From Bacteroidota bacterium (GTDB lineage Bacteria > Bacteroidota > Ignavibacteria > Tepidaquicellales > Tepidaquicellaceae), in NCBI GenBank assembly GCA_023429265.1, contig JAEYVS010000131.1:1-9895 (forward strand): a stretch of DNA of 9,895 nucleotides, written 5' to 3'. Of this stretch, positions 1 to 6,217 are shown piece by piece. The notes below the pieces were generated by a model, which made no database searches, was not told where the DNA came from, and saw only the letters and a program-made list of their open reading frames with translations. The translations under genes were made by a program, and so were the position numbers. How positions within the stretch are numbered: position 1 is the first letter of the stretch; every line of letters begins with the position of its first letter.

Positions 1-971
1 ATCAAAATAAGGAAGTTACCAATGAAAGCATATTTGACCTGGCTTCCCTGACAAAGGTCATTGCCACAACGGCAGCAGTGATGAAACTTTACGATGAAGG
101 AAAAGTAGGTCTCGACCACAGGGTAGCTTATTATGTACCGGAATTTGCTGCTAATGGTAAAGAGTGGATCACTGTGGAAAATCTGCTTCTACATAACTCA
201 GGGCTGAAAGCCTGGATGCCTTTTTATACTACATGCAGTAATAAACAGGATGTGATAAATACCATATGCAGTGAGGGGTTATCTTATTCGACGGGAACAG
301 ATTTTAAATACAGCGACCTGAATGCTATAATGCTGGGTGTGCTTGTCGAGAGAATAACAGGAATGGATCTGGATGTGTATTGTGAGAAGGAAATATTCGA
401 GCCTCTGGGCATGAAAAGCACTTACTTCACACCAAATGAATTTCAGAAGGAGCTATGCCTACCGACTGAATATGACAATAACTGGAGAGGGAGAATGCTC
501 CAGGGGGAAGTTCATGATGAAGCTGCGAGTGTAATGGATGGTGTGTCGGGTAATGCAGGTTTATTCTCCAATGCTGAAGATATCTACAGAATGATCAAAG
601 TAATGCTCAACGGCGGTGTTCACCTAAACCAATTTACAGCAGGACTTAAGTTGGATACTTTTGTTACATCTGAGACAATAGAGCGTTTTCTGACAAGACC
701 AATGGATACTTATTATTATAACACGCGCGCGCTGGGATGGGATACTAAACCAGAGCCAACAAGCTACAGACAACCATGCGGGGAAATGATCTCCGAGAAC
801 TGCTTCGGACATACGGGATATACCGGGACAAGTGTCTGGGCGGACAGGGATAGAAAGCTCGTAGTAATTCTTTTAACGAATCGTGTACATCCATCCAGAA
901 CAGCCAATGGAATAAGAGATGTACGACCGGAAGTTCACAATAAAGCAATTGAGATTTATTCAAACCAATAA
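1..971 (+). CDS. Serine hydrolase, beta-lactamase family (5' end missing)
   Basis: The reading frame is open from base 3 at the window edge to TAA at 969-971, so the true start lies upstream; the GTG at 78 is internal. The family is penicillin-binding-protein-like serine hydrolases (class C beta-lactamases, D-aminopeptidases, esterases). Visible motifs in order: SLTK (Ser codon 45-47, Lys codon 54-56), the SxxK catalytic motif, in the context FDLASLTKVIATT; LLLHNSGL, the usual segment after it; YSDLN (Tyr codon 309-311), which takes the place of the YxN motif; and GHTG (His codon 810-812), replacing KTG. The end, TSVWADRDRKLVVILLTNRVHP, is typical of the family's last strand and helix. HTG instead of KTG argues for a peptidase or esterase rather than a true beta-lactamase. 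Similar domains occur alone or fused behind a GH3 (NagZ-like) glycosidase in Bacteroidota; the missing upstream part prevents a choice. Substrate unknown. The last seven codons and stop lie in a 25-base repeat found again at 1460-1484. Confidence 0.9.
   Translation, partial: QNKEVTNESIFDLASLTKVIATTAAVMKLYDEGKVGLDHRVAYYVPEFAANGKEWITVENLLLHNSGLKAWMPFYTTCSNKQDVINTICSEGLSYSTGTDFKYSDLNAIMLGVLVERITGMDLDVYCEKEIFEPLGMKSTYFTPNEFQKELCLPTEYDNNWRGRMLQGEVHDEAASVMDGVSGNAGLFSNAEDIYRMIKVMLNGGVHLNQFTAGLKLDTFVTSETIERFLTRPMDTYYYNTRALGWDTKPEPTSYRQPCGEMISENCFGHTGYTGTSVWADRDRKLVVILLTNRVHPSRTANGIRDVRPEVHNKAIEIYSNQ
947..971 (+). repeat. 25-base direct repeat, left copy
   Basis: This copy is identical at all 25 bases to 1460-1484. 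It starts AATTGAGATT and ends CAAACCAATAA. Flanking bases differ (C before and T after here; T before and A after at the right copy), so the match is exactly 25 bases. It covers the last base of an Ala codon and then the final codons I-E-I-Y-S-N-Q-stop of the serine hydrolase. Inside it is a small 4+4 inverted pair, TTGA (949-952) and TCAA (960-963), with a 7-base spacer. This may be chance, or it may be a crossover core. The left copy is probably the original gene end, or its reconstitution after insertion. Confidence 0.95.
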
Positions 972-1465
972 TGAGACAAATTGCAATAATGCCTGTTGGC
1001 AATAAAGGCTATAAAGATTTTAGAGATACATTATATAATGATTTACCTAATTTAGATGACATTAAATGTTTAAATAAAAGTGATAGAGAGGTTTTATTAA
1101 AAATTTTTCCATCAAAAATATTTCATATATGGGGATTAAGACCAGGCCCTAAAAATATTATGAATTGGGATAAAATTAGAATTAATGACAAAGTTCTATT
1201 CACACGCGATGGAAAATGTATAGGAAATGCAAATGTCGCTTATAAAATTTCTGATAAAGATTTAGCTAACGAAATCTGGGGTTCAATAGATGGAACAAGC
1301 TGGGACTATATGATTTTTTTTAATAATTTAGATAATTTAACAATTTCTTATGAAGAGTTAAATAATACTCTGATTTATAAGAATAATAATTCATTCCAGA
1401 ATTTTAAAATACTTAACAAAGAGAAACAAATTTTATTTTTGCAGAAATACAATATATTTAATTGA
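971..1465 (+). CDS. Small A/T-rich protein, possible PUA/EVE-like modified-base reader domain
   Basis: This 164-residue protein has no signal peptide or membrane segment. It starts at ATG 971-973, overlapping the hydrolase stop (TAATG), and ends at TGA 1463-1465 inside the right-hand repeat. Visible conserved-looking blocks: HIWGLRPGP (residues 52-60), W66 with KIRINDKVLFTRDGK (68-82), GNANVAYKI (85-93), and EIWGSIDGTSWDYMIFF (101-117). The order WGxxPG, then xxGDxVLFyxxGK, then A..WG, then tW.y.yFl is a pattern I associate with small PUA-superfamily domains (EVE/YTH/ASCH relatives). Some of these stand beside nucleases in defence systems and bind modified DNA or RNA bases. That assignment is from memory of the pattern and is tentative; no catalytic residues are apparent. 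Codon use is heavily A/T-ending and unlike the neighbours, which points to transfer. Translation probably depends on coupling to the hydrolase gene, since there is no Shine-Dalgarno sequence. No partner nuclease lies nearby. Confidence 0.75.
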   Translation: MRQIAIMPVGNKGYKDFRDTLYNDLPNLDDIKCLNKSDREVLLKIFPSKIFHIWGLRPGPKNIMNWDKIRINDKVLFTRDGKCIGNANVAYKISDKDLANEIWGSIDGTSWDYMIFFNNLDNLTISYEELNNTLIYKNNNSFQNFKILNKEKQILFLQKYNIFN

Positions 1466-1484
1466 GATTTATTCAAACCAATAA
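1460..1484 (+). repeat. 25-base direct repeat, right copy
   Basis: This is a perfect copy of 947-971. Here it supplies the final Asn codon and TGA stop (1463-1465) of the inserted gene and then becomes the spacer before the aldehyde dehydrogenase; the former hydrolase stop (TAA 1482-1484) is non-coding in this copy. Fifteen A/T-rich bases (1485-1499) separate it from the ATG at 1500. Confidence 0.95.
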
Positions 1485-1499
1485 AACACAGATAATATA

Positions 1500-3062
1500 A
1501 TGGCAATTCCTAAATTCAAGAACGAACCGTTTACAGACTTTACGAAAAATAAGAACAGGAAAGATTTCCAGAAAGCTCTTAAAAAAATCAAAGAGAGATT
1601 TGGAAAGGAATACCCTATCATAATAGGTAATGAAGAAATTTACACAGACGAAAAATCTGCATCATATAATCCGTCAAAACCGGAAGAAATAATCGGTGTA
1701 TTCCAGAGAGGAACTCCGGATATCGGCGATAAAGCAATAACGACCGCTTTTGAAGCCTTCAAGACATGGAAGGATGTTCCTGCAAAGAAAAGAGCTAATT
1801 ATCTTTTTAAAGCGGCTAAGGAAATGCGCAAGAGAAAGCATGAATTTTCTGCGATGATGGTTTATGAGGTCGGTAAGAACTGGGCAGAGGCAGACGGCGA
1901 CACAGCCGAGGCAATCGACTTCCTTGAGTTTTACGGACGTGAAATGCTCAGACTAAGCGAGAAACAGCCATTAACAAAGATCTCAGGCGAAGACAACAAT
2001 CTTGAATATATCCCGCTTGGTGTATGCGTGGTAATACCGCCATGGAATTTCCCATGCGCGATAGCAATAGGTATGACTGCTGCTGCGATCGTAGCAGGTA
2101 ACACTGTTGCATTAAAACCTTCAGAAGACTCCCCTGCAATTGCTCAGATGTTCGTAGAGCTGTTCCGGCAGGTTGGTGTGCCTCCGGGTGTAATAAATTT
2201 CGTACCGGGACAGGGATCTATTGTAGGTGAAGTGATGGTTCAGCATCCATTGACCAGGCTGATTGCATTTACTGGCTCGATGGAAGTCGGACTAAGGATC
2301 AATGAAGTGGCTGCTAAAAAGCAATCAGGTCAAATATGGATTAAGAGAGTTATTGCTGAGATGGGCGGAAAGGATGCGATCATAGTTGATAAGGAGCTGC
2401 ATAGTTTTGATGATGCAGTTGCTGGAGTTGTGGCATCGGCTTTTGGATTTACCGGGCAAAAATGTTCTGCTTGTTCAAGGGTAATAGTCGATGAAAGCAT
2501 TTATGATAAATTCTGTGATGCCCTTGTGGAAAAAACAAGCTTCATAACTGTAGGCGATACCGTAGATAATCCTCAGATGGGACCGCTGATTAACAGCAAA
2601 TCCAAAGAAAATACACTCGAATACATAACTAAAGCGCAGGAAGAAGGCGGAAAACTTATCTTCGGCGGCAATTCGCTTGGTATCAACGGTGGATTCTTTA
2701 TTGAACCTACCATAATAAAGGATGTTAAGCCAAATGATACCATTGCCCAGGAGGAAATATTCGCGCCAGTACTTGCCGTGATCAAATCAAAAGATTTTGA
2801 CGACGCCTTAAATATAGCAAATGGTACAATGTTCGGGCTCACCGGTGCCATTTACACAAAGAACAAGAAAAAACTTCAGAGAGCATATAATGAATTCCAC
2901 GTCGGTAATCTGTATTTCAACAGGAAATGTACCGGCGCACTGGTGGGAGTTCATCCTTTCGGTGGATTTAATATGAGCGGTACCGATTCTAAAGCCGGTG
3001 GAAGAGACTATCTTTTGCTTTTCACACAGGCTAAGCTCATTAGTGAGAAAAAAATCAAATAA
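1500..3062 (+). CDS. pruA: L-glutamate gamma-semialdehyde dehydrogenase (1-pyrroline-5-carboxylate dehydrogenase)
   Basis: The enzyme oxidises L-glutamate-5-semialdehyde, the hydrolysed form of 1-pyrroline-5-carboxylate, to glutamate with NAD+. This is the second step of proline catabolism; it acts in the cytosol. The 520 residues fit the monofunctional RocA/PruA type (about 515), not the bifunctional PutA. Landmarks: PPWNFP (180-185) with oxyanion Asn183; LKPSED (205-210) and FTGS (257-260) of the NAD-binding fold; EMGGKD with general-base Glu287; GQKCSACSR with catalytic Cys322; EEIFAP (418-423); and NRKCTGALVGVHPFGGFNMSG (474-494), followed by SKAGGRDYL, a block characteristic of this subfamily and involved in recognising the substrate carboxylate. 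The roughly 30-residue N-terminal lead before the core is also typical. No proline dehydrogenase gene lies within the window. The start follows the right-hand repeat by 15 bases, so the upstream insertion has replaced whatever originally preceded this gene beyond that point. The symbol rocA is used for the same family. Confidence 0.95.
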   Translation: MAIPKFKNEPFTDFTKNKNRKDFQKALKKIKERFGKEYPIIIGNEEIYTDEKSASYNPSKPEEIIGVFQRGTPDIGDKAITTAFEAFKTWKDVPAKKRANYLFKAAKEMRKRKHEFSAMMVYEVGKNWAEADGDTAEAIDFLEFYGREMLRLSEKQPLTKISGEDNNLEYIPLGVCVVIPPWNFPCAIAIGMTAAAIVAGNTVALKPSEDSPAIAQMFVELFRQVGVPPGVINFVPGQGSIVGEVMVQHPLTRLIAFTGSMEVGLRINEVAAKKQSGQIWIKRVIAEMGGKDAIIVDKELHSFDDAVAGVVASAFGFTGQKCSACSRVIVDESIYDKFCDALVEKTSFITVGDTVDNPQMGPLINSKSKENTLEYITKAQEEGGKLIFGGNSLGINGGFFIEPTIIKDVKPNDTIAQEEIFAPVLAVIKSKDFDDALNIANGTMFGLTGAIYTKNKKKLQRAYNEFHVGNLYFNRKCTGALVGVHPFGGFNMSGTDSKAGGRDYLLLFTQAKLISEKKIK

Positions 3063-3079
3063 CATTTTAATTTCGTCAA

Positions 3080-3364
3080 ATGAAAAATCGAATTAAGTTT
3101 CTTTCTGCAGTATTAATTTTATTTGTTGTATTCGGCTGCGGTTTCCTTAGAGATAAAGTTGAAGAAAAGGTTAATGAAGAAATAGACCAGCAGATGGATG
3201 AGGTAAATAAGGAAATAAAAGAAAGCCAGCGTAAAGTGGATTCAATAATGAACAGTACAAACTTTGATTCACTTCAGAATGAACTGGATTCATTAATGAA
3301 GGACCTCGACAAGACAGGGGTAAGTATTGATTCTCTTGAGAAAGAGCTTAACAAGAAGAAATAA
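3080..3364 (+). CDS. Small coiled-coil lipoprotein, function unknown
   Basis: This 94-residue protein has a type II signal peptide: basic start MKNRIK, hydrophobic stretch FLSAVLILFVVF, and lipobox VFGC with Cys20 as the lipidated residue. The mature part (21-94) is highly charged and contains no Cys and no Trp. It has spaced Leu/Ile/Val positions (DSLQNELDSLMKDL, IDSLEKEL) that suggest one long amphipathic helix or coiled coil. The residues after Cys20 (GFLRDKVEE) lack an Asp at +2; whether it stays in the inner membrane or goes to the outer membrane, or the surface, cannot be told. It starts 17 bases after pruA and ends 25 bases before sucC, so it is probably co-transcribed. I do not recognise the family. 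Small helical lipoproteins of this kind can be structural or envelope-stress related, but nothing here points to a specific job. Confidence 0.8.
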   Translation: MKNRIKFLSAVLILFVVFGCGFLRDKVEEKVNEEIDQQMDEVNKEIKESQRKVDSIMNSTNFDSLQNELDSLMKDLDKTGVSIDSLEKELNKKK

Positions 3365-3389
3365 TTTTTAAATCTTAATATTATCTTAA

Positions 3390-4733
3390 ATGAAAATTCA
3401 TGAGTATCAGGCTAAGGAGCTCCTAAAAAGGTATAATGTACCTGTTCAGGACGGTGTAGCCATTAAATCAATGGATGAGTTTGACTCTGCTATTGAAAAA
3501 CTAAAAACACAGAATATTGAGCAATTTGTCGTAAAGTCGCAGATACACGCCGGCGGTAGAGGCAAAGGGATTGTATACAGCAAACATAACCGTGACAATG
3601 TGGTTGTAGAAGGCGGAGTTAAATTTATGGGTGATAATGTTGGAAAAGCCAAGGAATATGCGGAAAAGCTTCTGGGTAATATTCTTGTCACACATCAGAC
3701 AGGTTCTGAGGGAAAACAGGTTCAAACCATTTTCATAACAGAAGGTATCGACATAAAAAAGGAATTCTATCTGGGAATACTTCTTGACAGAACAAACTCA
3801 AGAAACGTCATAATGGCATCCACCGAAGGTGGTGTAGAGATAGAGACTGTTGCGGAAGAAACCCCGGAAAAGATTATTAAAGTCTGGATCGATCCCGCGC
3901 TGGGATTGACATCATACCAGGCGCGTGAGCTCGGATTTGGACTGGGTCTTGAAGGCGATGCTTTCAAGGACTTTACCAAATTTATTATTAAGCTATACGA
4001 CGCATATACAGGTCTCGATGCGTCATTGCTTGAGGTAAACCCGATGGCTCTTACTGTCAGCAATAAAATAGTCGCTCTTGACGCAAAAGTAACTCTCGAC
4101 GATAATGCTTTCTTCAGGCATAAGGATTTTGCTGAATTACGTGACCTTAACGAAGAAGATCCGCTTGAAATTGAAGCATCAAAATATAACCTTAACTACA
4201 TTAAGCTCGACGGAAATGTTGGCTGTATGGTTAATGGAGCGGGACTTGCGATGGGTACAATGGACCTTATCAAACTTGCCGGAGGTGAACCTGCTAACTT
4301 CCTCGATGTAGGAGGTACGGCATCACCTGAGACTGTAGAGAACGGATTCAGGATCATACTCTCTGATAAGAATGTAAAAGCAATTCTCATCAACATCTTC
4401 GGTGGAATAGTAAGATGTGACAGGGTTGCAAATGGTGTCGTACAGGCAGCCAAAAACATTGATATTAATATCCCGGTCGTAGTAAGACTGCAGGGTACGA
4501 ATGCAATCGAAGCCAGGAAGATCCTTGATGATTCAGGATTAAATCTCATTTCAGCTGACACGCTCGAAGATGCAGCTCAGAAAGTTACTGAAGCGATAAA
4601 TCAAAGCGCTGAAGAGGAAAGCCTGATTGATAATGAATATATTGATACTCCTAAGATATACGAAGAGACAAAAGCTGAAGTTGAAATGGCTGAGGAAAGT
4701 AATAATGAAAATCCCGGTAACACTGAGCTGTAA
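3390..4733 (+). CDS. sucC: Succinyl-CoA synthetase (ADP-forming), beta subunit, with extra acidic C-terminal tail
   Basis: This is the nucleotide-binding subunit of succinyl-CoA ligase, which couples succinyl-CoA to succinate conversion to ATP or GTP formation in the TCA cycle; it works as a complex with the alpha subunit SucD. The ATP-grasp start MKIHEYQAKELLKRY is diagnostic. Other landmarks: QIHAGGRGKG (51-60), nucleotide loop; EVNPMA (215-220), metal and nucleotide site; NVGCMVNGAGLAMGTMD (276-292); FLDVGGTAS (304-312); and IFGGIVRCD (336-344) of the CoA-ligase domain. The family is usually about 385-400 residues and the fold ends here near residue 404. The remaining 40 or so residues (SAEEESLIDNEYIDTP onward) are strongly acidic, low in complexity and probably disordered. 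The catalytic phosphohistidine belongs to SucD, which does not follow; a photolyase gene lies 26 bases downstream instead. Sequence after residue 404 stays in frame to a clean TAA, so this is not an obvious frameshift. Confidence 0.95.
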   Translation: MKIHEYQAKELLKRYNVPVQDGVAIKSMDEFDSAIEKLKTQNIEQFVVKSQIHAGGRGKGIVYSKHNRDNVVVEGGVKFMGDNVGKAKEYAEKLLGNILVTHQTGSEGKQVQTIFITEGIDIKKEFYLGILLDRTNSRNVIMASTEGGVEIETVAEETPEKIIKVWIDPALGLTSYQARELGFGLGLEGDAFKDFTKFIIKLYDAYTGLDASLLEVNPMALTVSNKIVALDAKVTLDDNAFFRHKDFAELRDLNEEDPLEIEASKYNLNYIKLDGNVGCMVNGAGLAMGTMDLIKLAGGEPANFLDVGGTASPETVENGFRIILSDKNVKAILINIFGGIVRCDRVANGVVQAAKNIDINIPVVVRLQGTNAIEARKILDDSGLNLISADTLEDAAQKVTEAINQSAEEESLIDNEYIDTPKIYEETKAEVEMAEESNNENPGNTEL

Positions 4734-4759
4734 TATTTAAAATACAATGACCGGATACG

Positions 4760-6208
4760 ATGCTGAAAATCTACTGGTTCAGAAAAGATCTCCGTATAGA
4801 AGATAACGCCGGATTAAAACATTTCATAGATGCTCTTAATACTGACGATGAATACTTGTTCCTTTACATTAAGAATAAAAACACTTTTGAGTATTTCGGT
4901 GAGAAACGCATTAGATTTCTCTACCAGGCTCTGGCTTCTTTAAAGAGTTCTTTAAAGAAACATTCACGTGAACTTTTCATCACTGAAGGAAATAGTTTAG
5001 ATGTTTTTAAAACCATCCTTTCTAAGTTTGAAAATGTATTCGTTTATGCTAATGAACAGCCTGAACCATATTCACGCAAAAGGGACGTAGAAGTACGCAA
5101 GCTTATAGAGAAAAGTGGTGGAGAATTTAATCTTTCCGTTGACTCTACTATCTTTCCTCTCGGAGAAATACTAAAAGATGATGGGAAACCATACGTGGTA
5201 TTCACACCTTTTATGAAGCCATTCTATTCCAGGCTGGATAAGACACACTATGCAAAGGTTGATTCTGATGTAAGTAAGCTTAAGGGAAGGGAGTGTAAAA
5301 AACACGGGTTAAAGGTTTTAGACCCTGAAAAGGAAATGAAAAATCTTAACGGATCCGGTTTTTTTGACGGCAGTCGTGAGGATGGCCTAAAGCAGCTCGA
5401 AAAGTTCTGGAAGGATAAGCTGGAAAATTATAAATCAAGCCGTGACTTCCCTGCTGTTTGCGGTACCAGCAGGCTTTCACCGCACTTCCACTTTGGAACC
5501 ATCGGCATTAGAGAGGCTTTCAGGACAGGTTTTAACAAGATAAATCGTTCTTCATCAACGAAGACAAAATCGGAGTCCACAACCTGGCTCAATGAATTGA
5601 TCTGGAGAGAGTTTTATTATAACATCGCATATCATTTTCCGGATATAATAAAAGACTCCTTTCATAAGAAGTATGACAGGCTTAACTGGAACCGCAGCAG
5701 CAAGGATTTTAAAGCATGGTGCGAAGGTAAGACCGGTTACCCGATAGTCGATGCAGGTATGAGACAGCTTGTAAAAGAAGGATGGATGCACAACAGGGTC
5801 AGGATGATCACAGCAATGTTCCTTACTAAACACTTATTAATCGATTGGCGGAAAGGCGAGAAATTCTTTGCGGAACATCTTGTAGATATGGATTTTTCAT
5901 CCAATAACGGAGGGTGGCAGTGGAGCGCGTCCACAGGGGTTGATGCCGCGCCATATTTCAGGATTTTTAATCCTACCCTTCAAAGCAAAAAGTTTGATCC
6001 GAAAGGTGAATACATAAAAGAATACGTACCTGAATTGAAGGACATCCCGGCAAAGTTTATTCACGCACCCCGGGAATTGTCCAAAGAATTGTCCATAGAA
6101 GAGCAAAATCATATTGGTATAAAGATAGGAAAAGATTATCCCGCTCCAATAGTTGATCATAAAAAAGCGCGGGAGATCGCGATTAAAGAGTATAAAAGCA
6201 TAGCTTAA
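4760..6208 (+). CDS. phrB: Deoxyribodipyrimidine photo-lyase (class I CPD photolyase)
   Basis: This flavoprotein uses blue/near-UV light to split cyclobutane pyrimidine dimers in DNA. At 482 residues it is of normal length (E. coli PhrB is 472). The N-terminal alpha/beta antenna domain opens with IYWFRKDLRIEDNAGL (4-19). The C-terminal FAD domain has CGTSRLSPHFHFGTIGIRE (234-251), WLNELIWREFYYNIAY (276-291), GKTGYPIVDAGMRQL (323-337), GWMHNRVRMITAMFLTKHLLIDWRKGE (341-367) and NNGGWQWSASTGVDAAPYFRIFNP (382-405). The electron-transfer tryptophan triad is present at W310, W363 and W386, with the same spacing as E. coli W306/W359/W382. Asn382 matches E. coli Asn378, the flavin N5 neighbour seen in CPD photolyases. 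That set favours a CPD enzyme over a cryptochrome. The antenna cofactor (folate or deazaflavin) cannot be told. An ATG at 4747 is out of frame; 4760 fits the family start. Confidence 0.95.
   Translation: MLKIYWFRKDLRIEDNAGLKHFIDALNTDDEYLFLYIKNKNTFEYFGEKRIRFLYQALASLKSSLKKHSRELFITEGNSLDVFKTILSKFENVFVYANEQPEPYSRKRDVEVRKLIEKSGGEFNLSVDSTIFPLGEILKDDGKPYVVFTPFMKPFYSRLDKTHYAKVDSDVSKLKGRECKKHGLKVLDPEKEMKNLNGSGFFDGSREDGLKQLEKFWKDKLENYKSSRDFPAVCGTSRLSPHFHFGTIGIREAFRTGFNKINRSSSTKTKSESTTWLNELIWREFYYNIAYHFPDIIKDSFHKKYDRLNWNRSSKDFKAWCEGKTGYPIVDAGMRQLVKEGWMHNRVRMITAMFLTKHLLIDWRKGEKFFAEHLVDMDFSSNNGGWQWSASTGVDAAPYFRIFNPTLQSKKFDPKGEYIKEYVPELKDIPAKFIHAPRELSKELSIEEQNHIGIKIGKDYPAPIVDHKKAREIAIKEYKSIA
6074..6097 (+). 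repeat. Short in-frame tandem repeat within the photolyase gene
   Basis: Two adjacent 12-base units, GAATTGTCCAAA and GAATTGTCCATA, differ at one base and encode ELSK-ELSI (residues 439-446). The segment lies near the C-terminus, after the conserved core. It is probably a harmless replication-slippage duplication of four codons. Confidence 0.6.
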
Positions 6209-6217
6209 TTTAACAAA

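Larger units (their letters stand above)
947..1484 (+). mobile_element. Putative single-gene cassette bounded by 25-base direct repeats
   Basis: The unit is one repeat plus cargo, 513 bases (947 to 1459, with the second repeat at 1460-1484). Nearly all of it is coding: it holds one gene (971-1465). A hand count of 1021-1440 gives 101 G or C in 420 bases, about 24%; sample 60-base lines of the genes on either side give 47-52%. Removing one unit would leave the serine hydrolase intact, with its stop 15 bases before the ATG of the aldehyde dehydrogenase at 1500, matching the tight spacing elsewhere in the window. Placement at a gene's 3' end with the end duplicated is what tyrosine-recombinase elements do at attB sites, but no recombinase is encoded here. 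No terminal inverted repeats are seen just inside the direct repeats, and no integron attC core (GTTRRRY) is present. That this DNA was inserted is well supported; the mechanism is inference. Confidence 0.65.

Noticed and set aside
78..971. A complete serine hydrolase starting at GTG 78
   Set aside because: The frame is open back to base 3 and encodes the catalytic SLTK motif at 45-56; a start at 78 would remove the active-site serine.
947..1484. Integron gene cassette, IS element or CRISPR unit as explanation of the paired repeats
   Set aside because: There is no GTTRRRY core or imperfect-hairpin attC, no transposase, no terminal inverted repeats, and only two repeat copies 513 bases apart.
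3068..3075. Bacteroidota-type promoter -7 element (TAATTTCG versus TAnnTTTG) before the lipoprotein gene
   Set aside because: One base is off, it is almost touching the start codon, and I see no TTG element at the expected upstream distance.
4105..4561. Overlapping and antisense open frames inside sucC and the other large genes
   Set aside because: They lack recognisable motifs, overlap strongly supported genes entirely, and look like codon-bias shadows.
6074..6097. The 12-base tandem repeat in the photolyase gene as a phase-variation tract
   Set aside because: It is a multiple of three with only two units, so slippage would keep the frame; nothing suggests a switch.
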